Shown here in pieces: positions 18,634-26,642 of a stretch of 64,000 nucleotides of DNA. Numbering within the stretch: position 1 is the stretch's first letter; the number at the start of each line of letters is the position of its first letter. The DNA comes from JAEINY01 sp942490535 (GTDB lineage: Bacteria; Bacteroidota; Bacteroidia; Bacteroidales; Marinilabiliaceae), in contig CALNXQ010000004.1 in NCBI GenBank assembly GCA_942490535.1, positions 310,001-374,000 on the forward strand. The letters are read 5' to 3'. A program made the translations under genes and the position numbers. Under the pieces are notes generated by a model. It was not told the origin of the DNA. It worked only from the letters and a program-made list of their open reading frames with translations, and made no database searches.

Positions 18634-18760
18634 CAAGCCGCAATAAAGCAGGCCTGGCGGAGGCTGGTTTTGGGAGGTTTAGCTCCCGCGCGGGCGGTGG
18701 CAAAATCAAGAAAGCGAATGTATCACGCAACGGCCCACTTCATGCGGCAAGACGTTAGCC
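18634..18760 (+). other. attC-like recombination site, right part (left part cut off by the IS)
   Basis: CAAGCCGCAATAAAGCAGGC through the GGGAG/CTCCC core hairpin to CACTTCATGCGGCAAGACGTTAGCC parallels the intact site at 31888-32023 over its length. GTTAGCC at 18754 is the right core. Joining GGGGCCTAA from the left of the IS to C18634 restores GGGGCCTAAC, the exact reverse complement of the cassette start at 15703. Confidence 0.75.
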
Positions 18761-18768
18761 CCTATATT

Positions 18769-19497
18769 ATGAAGATTATACTATATATAATTATTGTTTT
18801 ATCAACATTGGATTGTTTTAGTCAAATATATGATGCTGAAACAGGCGAAATTGTTGATTCTATTAAAGTATATATGGGAGAAGATGATTTGCCCCAAGAC
18901 CTTATCAATATATCAAAATCATATCCAGATGATAGTATTTCGTGGGTTACATTGCGACAAAAGGAATACAGTGGAAATTATTTATTTTTGGATAGCAATA
19001 TTTATTGCAGTGATTCAAAAAGATGCTATAGTCAGCCTTTGAGTGTTGATATTGCAACTTTTCAAGTTCTAAATTCAACAACATATTCTAAAGATAAATT
19101 TAAAGTATATTCTTTTGTTTCTCTTACTTGTGAAGATTGTGAGTGTTGTTGTGGCGTGTGTGCTTGCGATATTTTTGTTTTAGAAAAAGCGAACCCCGAT
19201 AGCTTTATGATTATTAATGAACCATATACAACAGATAAAGAACATGTATACTATTTCGGTTCCTTAATAGCTGAAGCTGATTATAAAACATTTGAAATTC
19301 TGAAAGATACAACAGGTTTTTCAATATCAATAGATAAAAAAAATGTTTACTTAAATGGAGGTATAATAGATGGTGCTGACCCCAAAACATTACTTTTTGA
19401 TTTCGTGAAAAAAAATGAAAAGTATTTAATTAGAGACAAGAATAATTATTGGACATACTACTTGAAAAAAAGAGAAATTATACAAAATGATGATTAA
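18769..19497 (+). CDS. DKNYY-like exported protein (cassette gene)
   Basis: A 242-residue protein starting at MKIILYIIIVLSTLDCFSQ, which is a signal peptide; the longer frame from 18670 runs through the attC-like site and is rejected. Repeated segments such as YSKDKFKVYSF, TTDKEHVYYFGSLI, SIDKKNVYLNGGIIDGADPKT and IRDKNNYWTYY match the DKNYY repeat family, whose function is unknown. A Cys-rich patch (CEDCECCCGVCAC) lies near the middle. The gene is AT-rich and starts only 15 bp after the GTT core. The cassette ends at AGGGGCTAAC (19504). Confidence 0.75.
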   Translation: MKIILYIIIVLSTLDCFSQIYDAETGEIVDSIKVYMGEDDLPQDLINISKSYPDDSISWVTLRQKEYSGNYLFLDSNIYCSDSKRCYSQPLSVDIATFQVLNSTTYSKDKFKVYSFVSLTCEDCECCCGVCACDIFVLEKANPDSFMIINEPYTTDKEHVYYFGSLIAEADYKTFEILKDTTGFSISIDKKNVYLNGGIIDGADPKTLLFDFVKKNEKYLIRDKNNYWTYYLKKREIIQNDD

Positions 19498-19503
19498 ACA
19501 TAC

Positions 19504-19640
19504 AGGGGCTAACACGCGGTCATAAAACATTGGGGACGAAGTGGTTATTCAAGCTTTAGTTCTCGCATCAAAGTTCGTTGTACCTTGATAGTGAAGCAAC
19601 TCCGAAATCCCCAACGATTTTATACCGCCATCCGTTGTGT
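19504..19640 (+). other. attC-like recombination site
   Basis: AGGGGCTAAC (19504-19513) is the exact reverse complement of the cassette start at 18754. An inner stem pairs 19516-19535 with 19609-19628 (GCGGT/ACCGC, ATAAAA/TTTTAT, TTGGGG/CCCCAA) and leaves an unpaired C on the left arm, as is usual for extrahelical bases in attC. The right core is GTTGTGT (19634). Confidence 0.75.
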
Positions 19641-19684
19641 GGTATTAATGACCGAACTGCAAAATAGAAATTTAGATAAAAAAT

Positions 19685-20395
19685 ATGGCAAACTTTAATT
19701 GGACATGTCCCTATTGTAATAGAGCTACAACGATTGTAAATTCTAATCAAAAAACATCATCTGTAGATTTGGATATTGATAATATTCATGGAAATATTAG
19801 ACTCACTAATCATTTTATTGTCTGTCCAAATGATGAGTGTAAAAAACTGACATTGTTAGCTGATTTATATACAATCGAATGGAATTCAAATTATCAAAGA
19901 AGCTTGAAAAAAGACGACATAAAAAGCTGGAACTTAATGCCTGATTCGTTCGCAAAACAATTTCCTGATTACGTTCCGAAAGTAATAATTACTGATTACG
20001 AGGAAGCATGTAAAATTAGAGATTTAAGTCCTAAAGCTTCTGCGACTCTATCAAGAAGATGTTTACAAGGCATGATTCGTGACTTTTGGAGCATAAAGAA
20101 AGGTAGATTGGTTGATGAGATTAACGCAATTGAAGATAAAGTAGACCCTATTGTATGGAAGTCAATTGATTCTGTTCGTAAGATTGGAAATATTGGAGCT
20201 CATATGGAAAAGGATATCAATTTAATAATTGAAGTAGAAGCTAATGAAGCTCAGATTTTGATTGAATTGATTGAAATGTTAATTGAAGAATGGTATATCC
20301 ATAGACATGAACGAGAAATGAAAATGAATAGTTTAATAGAGATGTCTAAATCAAAAGGAGAGCTGAAGAAAAATAATAACACCACACAACAATAA
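19685..20395 (+). CDS. DUF4145 domain protein (cassette gene)
   Basis: A 236-residue cytoplasmic protein. An N-terminal zinc ribbon (CPYCNR...CPNDECKK) is followed by a helical DUF4145 domain containing LSPKASATLSRRCLQGMIRDF and IGNIGAHMEKD. DUF4145 occurs alone, with restriction systems and with other defence proteins, and its role is not established. The stop codon (20393) falls inside the right boundary CCACACAAC, the tight packing seen in integron cassettes. The first half of its attC-like site follows, interrupted by a group II intron. Confidence 0.85.
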   Translation: MANFNWTCPYCNRATTIVNSNQKTSSVDLDIDNIHGNIRLTNHFIVCPNDECKKLTLLADLYTIEWNSNYQRSLKKDDIKSWNLMPDSFAKQFPDYVPKVIITDYEEACKIRDLSPKASATLSRRCLQGMIRDFWSIKKGRLVDEINAIEDKVDPIVWKSIDSVRKIGNIGAHMEKDINLIIEVEANEAQILIELIEMLIEEWYIHRHEREMKMNSLIEMSKSKGELKKNNNTTQQ

Positions 20396-20499
20396 ATATA
20401 CGTAATGCGGGGCGATGTGCAAAATTGTAGCATATTTTCATTTAATAAGCAACGTAGCGGTTTGATAGTTAAGTGCCTTGAAATCCCGCACTACGCATA
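20382..20499 (+). other. attC-like site, left part, interrupted by group II intron
   Basis: CCACACAAC (20382-20390) is the exact reverse complement of GTTGTGTGG at 19634. The arms GTAATGCGGG and CCCGCACTACGCAT can pair. Removing the intron joins CGCATA to CCACCACCGTTAGCC, which then resembles the right arm of the previous site (ATACCGCCATCCGTT). The same type of site recurs at 26517 with compensating arm changes. Confidence 0.7.
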
Positions 20500-22397
20500 G
20501 TGTGCCGAGAAGCAGAACATCGGCAAGATCAAAGTTCTGCATGCTGTAAATAAGATGGTGGAATCTGGCAATTGCCTGATGGCCCACCTCCTTCGTTGTG
20601 CAGGCAAGGGAGGCAAACCGCCCAAAGGTGCTTTGGTAAAGAGCCAAGGTGCTGAGCGTTTGGGAAATCCTATGTCATGAACATAGGCAGGTATGAATAC
20701 AGGAGTTGAACGCAAGTGAACCCTTGAAGAGGAGTCGAGAAGTGGCCACATCCAGTCAAAAGCTACGGAGTATGAGACGGAGTGATAAGTTTAGCGGAAA
20801 CCTGTTTACTGGCTAAGCGACTGGCGTCTTACAGAGGGCAAGACCTGTATTCCGGCTTATTTATGGAACTCGGGAACCAGCATAATGATGAAAAGAGAAA
20901 CGTACAACGGGATCAACCCGAAGACAGAATATCGATGCGTTATGTTGGGACGGACTGGTTTGTAGTAGTGATGAAGTACCTGTAATGGGTATGGAGCGAA
21001 GGAACCAGGTTATACAGTATCATAACATTTAACAACTCAGCAATGAGGATGACTTTATGGGATGAAGCAAAATCAGTACCGATAAGCAAAGACCAAATTT
21101 GGTCTGCTTATAAGAAGGTGAAAGCCAACAAAGGGAGTGCTGGAATTGACTCGATAAGCATGGATGAATTTGATGCAGATCGCAGTAAACACTTGTACAA
21201 ACTTTGGAATCGCATGGCATCAGGCAGCTATTTTCCTCCTGCAGTAAAAGAGGTGGAGATTCCCAAGAAAGATGGCAAGGTTCGTCAACTAGGGATACCT
21301 ACGATTGCGGACAGGGTAGCACAAATGGTTGTAAAAGATTATCTGGAACCACGTATGGAGAAAATCTTTCACCCTGATTCTTATGGTTATCGCCCTAAAC
21401 GAAGTGCTCATCAAGCATTGGAACAGGTGCGTCAGAACTGTAGGAAGTACAACTGGGTGATTGACTTGGACATCAAAGGATTCTTTGATAATATTGATCA
21501 TGTTAAACTGATGCTGGCGGTTAAGAAACATGTTTCTGAGAGGTGGGTTTGTATGTATATCGAAAGATGGTTAAATATGCCCATACAAAAGAAAGATGGA
21601 AGGCTTTTAGACAAGCATGGGAAAGGCACTCCGCAAGGAGGTGTCATCAGTCCGCTTTTGGCTAACCTCTTTCTGCACTATGCTTTTGATATATGGTTAA
21701 GTCAAACCAGTACCACTGTACGATTTGCAAGATATGCCGATGATGCAATCGTACATTGCATTAGCAAAGCACAGGCAACATGGGTACTACAGAAACTAAA
21801 GGAACGCATGCAAAGCTGCGGACTGGAACTGCATCCGGAGAAAACAAAGATTGTCTATTGCAGAGATCATCGCCGAAAGGAAGATTATCCAACAGTACAG
21901 TTCGATTTTCTGGGGTATAGCTTTCAGCCTCGCACCTGCAAGTCAAAGAAAGACGGGAAGTTATTTCTGGGCTTTGATTGTGCCATTTGCAAAAGTTCGA
22001 AGAAACGTATCATTGCAAAGCTGCGAGAATTTGATATTCAGCATCTGACTTTTAAATCAGTTGTAGGAATAGCCCAATTCCTCAATCCTTATATTCGAGG
22101 TTGGATTAACTATTACGGCAAATTTAGAGGTAGCGAAATGAACTCAATTTTTCAACTGTTGCGAAGGCGTTTAGTATTCTGGGCACGAAAACGGTACATA
22201 CGTTATAAAACCAATCTTAATAAGGCCTACAAATGGCTAGACAGAGTGAAGGAACAATATCCTCACTTGTTTTATCATTGGCAAATAAGATTGTGTACAT
22301 AATAATGTTAAATTTGTATAACAAGAGCCGTATGATGGGAGACTATCACGTACGGTTCTGTGAGAGGCTTAGGGTGAAACTCCCTTTGCCTACTCGA
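20500..22397 (+). mobile_element. Complete group II intron with maturase
   Basis: The 5' end GTGTGCCGAG fits the GUGYG consensus. An approximately 540-nt structured 5' part precedes the maturase ORF at 21043. Domain V is at 22325-22359 (GAGCCGTATG...CACGTACGGTTCT) and a domain VI hairpin (TTAGGGTGAAACTCCC) follows. The 3' end is at about 22397, placed by restoring the attC-like arm; it could be one base off. The sense strand is the same as the cassette genes. Confidence 0.85.
21043..22302 (+). CDS. ltrA: Group II intron reverse transcriptase/maturase
   Basis: This 419-residue intron-encoded protein has RT blocks in order: KKDGKVRQLGIPTIADRV, GYRPKRSAHQAL, DLDIKGFFDNIDH, GTPQGGVISPLLAN and the catalytic Y231-A-D-D234. 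The maturase (X) domain follows, with PYIRGWINYYGKF near residue 360. There is no HNH endonuclease domain, so insertion probably relies on single-stranded or replicating DNA. It should promote splicing and retro-homing of the host intron. It might also act in trans on the ORF-less intron at 26643, although their 5' sequences differ. Confidence 0.95.
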   Translation: MRMTLWDEAKSVPISKDQIWSAYKKVKANKGSAGIDSISMDEFDADRSKHLYKLWNRMASGSYFPPAVKEVEIPKKDGKVRQLGIPTIADRVAQMVVKDYLEPRMEKIFHPDSYGYRPKRSAHQALEQVRQNCRKYNWVIDLDIKGFFDNIDHVKLMLAVKKHVSERWVCMYIERWLNMPIQKKDGRLLDKHGKGTPQGGVISPLLANLFLHYAFDIWLSQTSTTVRFARYADDAIVHCISKAQATWVLQKLKERMQSCGLELHPEKTKIVYCRDHRRKEDYPTVQFDFLGYSFQPRTCKSKKDGKLFLGFDCAICKSSKKRIIAKLREFDIQHLTFKSVVGIAQFLNPYIRGWINYYGKFRGSEMNSIFQLLRRRLVFWARKRYIRYKTNLNKAYKWLDRVKEQYPHLFYHWQIRLCT

Positions 22398-22511
22398 CCC
22401 ACCACCGTTAGCCATAATTGGACAACGACCTTGCAAGGAATTAACGATAAATCTTAGAATTATATCATTTTAAAAATGTAACTTGTTGTTTATTAACCTA
22501 AATCTTAAATT

Positions 22512-23003
22512 ATGTATTCATTTGGTACTTCATCAAACCAGAGAATTGCAGAGGTTCATGAATTACTGCAAGAATTAGCATTTGAAACGATTAAATTATC
22601 ACCATTTGACTTTGGAATTCCGTCAACTGGTGGAAAAAGAACCGCAGAACAACAAAAAGAATTGTTTGACAAAGGGTATTCAAAATGTGATGGCTACATT
22701 AAAAAAAGCTATCATCAATCTGGTTTAGCATTGGATTTTGTTCCATACATTAACGGAGGTTTTACTTGGAAGAATGAGGAAGCTTTTCTAGCAATTGCTA
22801 AAACAGCATTTCAAATATGGGAAAACATTGCTGAAAAAAATGGTTATTTTCTACACTGGGGTGGTTTTTGGAAAGCAAAAGACTTAAATTTTAATGGCTT
22901 ATTAGATTTGGATGATAAGTTAGGTTGGGATTTGCCTCACTTTGAATTAAGAACTTACGCCCAAGAAAAAGGTGTATATCCAATTTTATGGAATAACAAT
23001 TAA
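22512..23003 (+). CDS. M15-family peptidoglycan peptidase (endolysin-like; cassette gene)
   Basis: This 163-residue protein has no signal peptide. Zinc ligands are H68 and D75 in HQSGLALDF and H143 in WDLPHFEL, the VanY/CwlK/phage endolysin pattern for D,D- or L,D-peptide cleavage in peptidoglycan. The early GKRTAEQQKELFDKG block is typical of phage-type members. It is first of three genes in one cassette, followed by two coiled-coil membrane proteins, which suggests a lysis module that lost its phage context. That role is inference. Confidence 0.88.
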   Translation: MYSFGTSSNQRIAEVHELLQELAFETIKLSPFDFGIPSTGGKRTAEQQKELFDKGYSKCDGYIKKSYHQSGLALDFVPYINGGFTWKNEEAFLAIAKTAFQIWENIAEKNGYFLHWGGFWKAKDLNFNGLLDLDDKLGWDLPHFELRTYAQEKGVYPILWNNN

Positions 23004-23013
23004 ATTACATATT

Positions 23014-23385
23014 ATGAAGGATTTAAAAAATGTTTTTAATATAGTTATAGTAATTCTCCTTGTTCTTATGCTGTATCTAATTTTTACGGGAAATAGCAAA
23101 CTCAGAGAAGCTCAAGAAGTAATTAATAAGGTGAATTCTAACTTAAATGTTATGCAGGATAGTCTTGACAATGCTCAAGAATCAATATCTGTTGTTATTA
23201 CTAAATTGAAGTTCACTGAGAATGAGCTGAAACTAATAAAAAACGAAAGAGAACTGCTCGAATTGGAAGAAAGGAGAAAAACTGCTGCAAATTGGACTGA
23301 ATTGCAAGAAATAAAAAAGGAGCAGAAGGAAAAACAGGAAAAAAGGAAAATATTAAAGGAACAAGCTGAAAATTTTGACTTATGA
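23014..23385 (+). CDS. Membrane-anchored coiled-coil protein (spanin-like; cassette gene)
   Basis: This 123-residue protein starts at MKDLKNVFNIVIVI. One N-terminal membrane helix (about 6-25) is followed by a long charged coiled coil rich in E, K, L and N (about 30-120). This architecture is that of inner-membrane spanins (Rz-like), though many unrelated proteins share it. It overlaps the next gene by four bases (ATGA), so the two are translationally coupled. No sequence family recognised. Confidence 0.7.
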   Translation: MKDLKNVFNIVIVILLVLMLYLIFTGNSKLREAQEVINKVNSNLNVMQDSLDNAQESISVVITKLKFTENELKLIKNERELLELEERRKTAANWTELQEIKKEQKEKQEKRKILKEQAENFDL

Positions 23386-23933
23386 AATATTTGGTAATTT
23401 TAATGGCATTGTTAGGATTTTATTCTAAAATATTCTCCCAATCAAACTCTACAATACATAGTATTGGAGAAGAATACTGTGCATCGACTGATTCCCCGAA
23501 ATTGTTTCAAAAAGGAGATACATTAATTATTGATTGTGATTCAGTATATATCATTAATAAAATTAGATACAAATTCTATAAGGATATGCATAAAGCAACA
23601 GTTGAAGAAAGTGATGCTCCATGCAAGGACATCTTGCTCGTATATGAAAATAGACTAAAGGAACATGAGGACGCTTACAGTAAAATACTTAATAACTGTA
23701 AAAAAACAGAACAAGTTTCTTTAGATTTAATTGATTATACTCAGGAATCTTTAATGAATACTCAGAAGTCTTTACAGTATACTCAACAAACACTTGATTA
23801 TTCAATACAAAGCCTTGACAAGGCAAATAAGCTCATCAAGAAGGAAAAACAAGCATCAAAATTTGAAAAGGTTTTGATTGGTATAGGGGGAGCTGGAATT
23901 GGCATATTGACAGGCGTATTAATTTCTCAATAA
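23382..23933 (+). CDS. Exported coiled-coil protein with C-terminal membrane segment (cassette gene)
   Basis: This 183-residue protein has a signal peptide ending near KIFSQ, a middle region with a few cysteines, a coiled coil (SLMNTQKSLQYTQQTLDYSI and following, about 120-155) and a glycine-rich C-terminal hydrophobic segment, VLIGIGGAGIGILTGVLI. It could be a periplasmic partner of the preceding coiled-coil protein. The stop lies five bases before the right boundary TATGGCTAAC. Function unknown. Confidence 0.65.
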   Translation: MKYLVILMALLGFYSKIFSQSNSTIHSIGEEYCASTDSPKLFQKGDTLIIDCDSVYIINKIRYKFYKDMHKATVEESDAPCKDILLVYENRLKEHEDAYSKILNNCKKTEQVSLDLIDYTQESLMNTQKSLQYTQQTLDYSIQSLDKANKLIKKEKQASKFEKVLIGIGGAGIGILTGVLISQ

Positions 23934-23937
23934 CAAC

Positions 23938-24036
23938 TATGGCTAACATCCAGGGCTGAATGAATCCTCATGATCCAAAAAATCCCGCACCAAAATCTGG
24001 TACAGGATTCATTTTGCTCTTTGTTGGACGTTACCC
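23938..24036 (+). other. attC-like recombination site
   Basis: TATGGCTAAC (23938-23947) is the exact reverse complement of the cassette start at 22407. TAACATCCA pairs with TGGACGTTA (24025-24033), and TGAATCCT with AGGATTCA inside. The right core is GTTACCC (24030). A close copy lies at 30583-30679 and extends a further 50 bp into the following cassette. Confidence 0.8.
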
Positions 24037-24120
24037 GGCCAAAAGGAATTTCAATGGTTTTGCCTGGTGTATTTGATGTTTTTTGAAAGCATTTAGATGC
24101 GTGTTTTTCAGGTTTAGTAC

Positions 24121-24409
24121 TGGCATTTTCCTTTAATCTCAAATCAGCCAGAAGAATTTGTAATTACTGGAACGGATAGTAAGTAAAGAAAATGGGGATT
24201 CACGAGAGAAGGGGGATGGCATGTGGTTCAAAGCCCAATTCTCCAAACTACCATAACCAACGAGCGCTTGCAAAAGCGCGGATTTATCCCGACCGCCAGT
24301 ATTTACCAAAGATTCGGCCATGTTTGACGAACCACCGCATACCGGCCGATACGTAGGGTGGTGTGAGAGGGTGGAGATACGAAGCTATTTCGTATCTTGC
24401 TCTAGTCGA
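24121..24409 (+). mobile_element. 3' fragment of a group II intron
   Basis: From TGGCATTTTCCTTTAATCTC to CTCTAGTCGAT the sequence is about 90 percent the same as 27146-27427, the 3' end of the second intron. It includes domain V, with paired changes (CCACCGCATAC/GTAGGGTGG here against CCGCCGTATAC/GTACGGTGG there) that keep the stem. Everything upstream in the intron is missing. The fragment follows 84 bp of an emptied cassette that begins at 24030. Confidence 0.85.
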
Positions 24410-24443
24410 TTGGGTACAATTTGAACTAACCAAAACCAAACAT

Positions 24444-25346
24444 ATGAAACAGACTTTAAACTTCTCAATTTTAATTTTACTATTGGGATTTCAAAACGTA
24501 TTTGGACAAAATTACTTGAACTATTACCAAGCAATTAATAACGCTGAAATTGCAAGTTTAGACAAGGATTTTCAGAAATCTGATTCTATTTACCAAATTG
24601 CATTTGAATTAGTGGAAAAACCATTCAAAGAGGATTATTTATTAGCTTCCTTGAATTCAGAAAAGCTAAAGGATAATCAAAGCACTTATGAGTATCTCAA
24701 AAAAGGAGTATCTAACGGATTGACCTTAAAAAGAATCAAAAAACAACTATCTGATTTTATGAAGTCTAAGGAGTATAGGAGGCTTAAAAAAGATTATAAT
24801 TCGCTACGAGAAGAACATATAAAGACTCTGAATTTACCATTAAGAAAAGAAATTTCAGAGATGATAAAAAAGGACCAAAGAGCAAGAGTTACGATTTTTA
24901 GTGGTTCAGAACAAATGCATAAAATTGATTCGTTCAATTATAAAAGACTTTTAGAAGTTATTAAACAAAATAATAACAAATGGCCTGGTTTTTCAACAAT
25001 AGGAGAAATAACACCTGAAGGAAAGTATAATGTAACAGATAATATTGCCTTATTGCTTTTGCATTTTAGTAAAGAACAAATTGAAGATTTGAAACCATTT
25101 ATGATTCAGGCGGTTTTTGATGGTGAAATGTATCCTTACCATTTTGCAAGAGCCGTAGATTACAAAGATATTATGACTATAGGCTGCCAAACATATGGAA
25201 CCTATAATTATAATGACAAAGTTGAAATGACTGAGATTTGTGATTGTGAAAAAGCAAATGGATTACGAAAAAAGATAGGATTTGAATCAATAGCAGATTT
25301 TTATAGAAAGTCAGATTTAAGTTATAAGTGCAGAGAAAAAAAATAA
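24444..25346 (+). CDS. DUF6624-like exported protein (cassette gene)
   Basis: A 300-residue protein starting at MKQTLNFSILILLLGFQNVFGQ, a signal peptide; the longer frame from 24363 runs through intron domain V. The C-terminal half has MKKDQRARV-like text, IDSFNYKRLLEVIKQNNNKWPG, ALLLLHFSKEQ and a QTYGTYN block resembling DUF6624 proteins of unknown function. The N-terminal half is helical and may form TPR-like repeats. The cassette is bounded by TTGGGTACA (24410) and TGTACCAAAC (25348), 8 of 9 complementary. Confidence 0.65.
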   Translation: MKQTLNFSILILLLGFQNVFGQNYLNYYQAINNAEIASLDKDFQKSDSIYQIAFELVEKPFKEDYLLASLNSEKLKDNQSTYEYLKKGVSNGLTLKRIKKQLSDFMKSKEYRRLKKDYNSLREEHIKTLNLPLRKEISEMIKKDQRARVTIFSGSEQMHKIDSFNYKRLLEVIKQNNNKWPGFSTIGEITPEGKYNVTDNIALLLLHFSKEQIEDLKPFMIQAVFDGEMYPYHFARAVDYKDIMTIGCQTYGTYNYNDKVEMTEICDCEKANGLRKKIGFESIADFYRKSDLSYKCREKK

Positions 25347-25347
25347 C

Positions 25348-25490
25348 TGTACCAAACAAGCCATCATAAAATAGCCCTGGCTTTGGCGGGATTTGGGAGT
25401 TTAGCTCCCGCGCCAGGAGTAGCATAAACAAGAAAGCGAATATACCATACGCAAACCGGGCCACTTCATATGGCCGAACCGCTGTGTGTA
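25348..25490 (+). other. attC-like recombination site
   Basis: It has the same family of arms as the sites at 18634 and 31888: a GGGAG/CTCCC core hairpin, AAGAAAGCGAATATACCATACGC and CCACTTCATATGGCCGAACC. The left core TGTACCAAAC matches the cassette start at 24410 as a reverse complement; the right core is GCTGTGTG (25481), with one change from GTT. Confidence 0.7.
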
Positions 25491-25570
25491 ACTTGCAAAT
25501 CTGCTACAGATATGTAAATTGGCATTAATAATCAGAATATCAAAAATTAAGAATATTAAAACTTAACATC

Positions 25571-26083
25571 ATGGCTTACAAACGTACAGAGGGAAAATAC
25601 AATTGTCCAATTTGTGGTAAGAAAGCTATTAAATTTAAAAAAATTGGATATGATTATATCTGGCGTTGTACAGATTCTTTTTGTCATATCTTGTTTAGAG
25701 TAAAACCAATAAAAGAGGAAACAAAAATAAGTTCTAATTCTGAATCTTTTAGTATTACTGGTAGAGGAGTCGTTTATAACTCGCCATACTGTCCTATATG
25801 TAAAACACAAGTAAAAGTTGAGACAGTTCATGAACAAAAAGATGTTTGGGTATGTAAAAACTCAAGTTGTAATATCATTTTTAGAATAGACGGAAAAATA
25901 AAATCAGATGGTAGCTTTGAATTACCAAAAAATAATACTGACACAGATGTAAATTCAGTCATATGGGCGCCGAAGGCTGATGCTTTATTTAAAAATATTG
26001 ACCTAAAATCAATTACTTCTATGGGTAATGATAACTTAAGTTTAGATATGGACTTAGGTCTAGATTTTGATAAACTGTTTTAA
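25571..26083 (+). CDS. Protein with two zinc ribbons (cassette gene)
   Basis: A 170-residue cytoplasmic protein with two similar zinc-binding units: CPICG...C-x5-C (residues about 12-40) and CPIC...C-x4-C (about 76-101). Each is followed by an I/L-F-R block. The C-terminal 60 residues are acidic and look flexible. Such ribbons bind nucleic acid or protein; nothing more specific can be said. It is followed five bases later by a membrane protein in the same cassette, so the two probably work together. Confidence 0.7.
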   Translation: MAYKRTEGKYNCPICGKKAIKFKKIGYDYIWRCTDSFCHILFRVKPIKEETKISSNSESFSITGRGVVYNSPYCPICKTQVKVETVHEQKDVWVCKNSSCNIIFRIDGKIKSDGSFELPKNNTDTDVNSVIWAPKADALFKNIDLKSITSMGNDNLSLDMDLGLDFDKLF

Positions 26084-26088
26084 ATATT

Positions 26089-26511
26089 ATGGAAAATCTA
26101 AAATCTCAAGCGATAAAAGAATTAGATGAACATACAAAAATATGTTCGGATGTCTGCCGTCAAATAGTATTTGGTTTATTTGCATTGATATGGGTAATCT
26201 CATTTAAAGATGGAGTAATTACATTTACCAAAGGAGCGTATGTATCATTTATTTTTCTATCTATTTATGTCACTTTCGATATTGCACAGTACTTATCAGT
26301 AGCATTATCATCTAGAAAGCACTTAAAAAAAATACTAGAAGCAGAACAGGATGACTTTAAAACAATTGATGAAAGTAGATTAGATGTAAAGAAAGACAAA
26401 TCAAGGATAAATAAACGTGCTTATTATTTTTTTGTTACCAAATTAATAACTCTTATCTTAATCATATTATCAGTAATTTTTGCGTTGTATGAAAAGGCTT
26501 TTCTGCAATAA
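26089..26511 (+). CDS. Small three-helix membrane protein (cassette gene)
   Basis: A 140-residue protein with hydrophobic helices at about 22-40, 47-70 and 113-133. A charged cytoplasmic loop carries KKILEAEQDDFKTIDESRLD. No family recognised. It is close behind the double zinc-ribbon gene and ends just before the cassette boundary CTACACACAAT (26517). A two-gene cassette of soluble and membrane partners is compatible with a toxin/immunity or effector pair, but nothing in the sequence proves this. Confidence 0.65.
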   Translation: MENLKSQAIKELDEHTKICSDVCRQIVFGLFALIWVISFKDGVITFTKGAYVSFIFLSIYVTFDIAQYLSVALSSRKHLKKILEAEQDDFKTIDESRLDVKKDKSRINKRAYYFFVTKLITLILIILSVIFALYEKAFLQ

Positions 26512-26516
26512 AAAAG

Positions 26517-26642
26517 CTACACACAATAATAAATATAGGTCATTTGGCGGATAGTGATAAATTGAAAATGATACATTTAATGAAATATTTAGCGGCTTGA
26601 TAGGTAGGAGTTTTGAAATGCCAAACGCCTCATATTCGAGCC
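26517..26642 (+). other. attC-like site, left part, interrupted by ORF-less group II intron
   Basis: CTACACACAAT (26517-26527) is nearly the reverse complement of the cassette start GCTGTGTGTA at 25481. The following text AATAAATATA...TAGCGGCTTGATAG parallels 20391-20475. The arms differ from that site but still pair (ATTTGGCG with TGCCAAAC, against GCGGG with CCCGC there), which is covariation. Confidence 0.65.

Noticed and set aside
21043..22302. Retron or diversity-generating retroelement reverse transcriptase
   Set aside because: It has a maturase domain and lies inside a group II intron with a clear domain V; no template/variable repeat pair or msr-msd was seen.
23014..23385. Confident call of an Rz spanin
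   Set aside because: Only the architecture (one helix plus coiled coil) matches; no sequence signature was seen, so it is kept as spanin-like.
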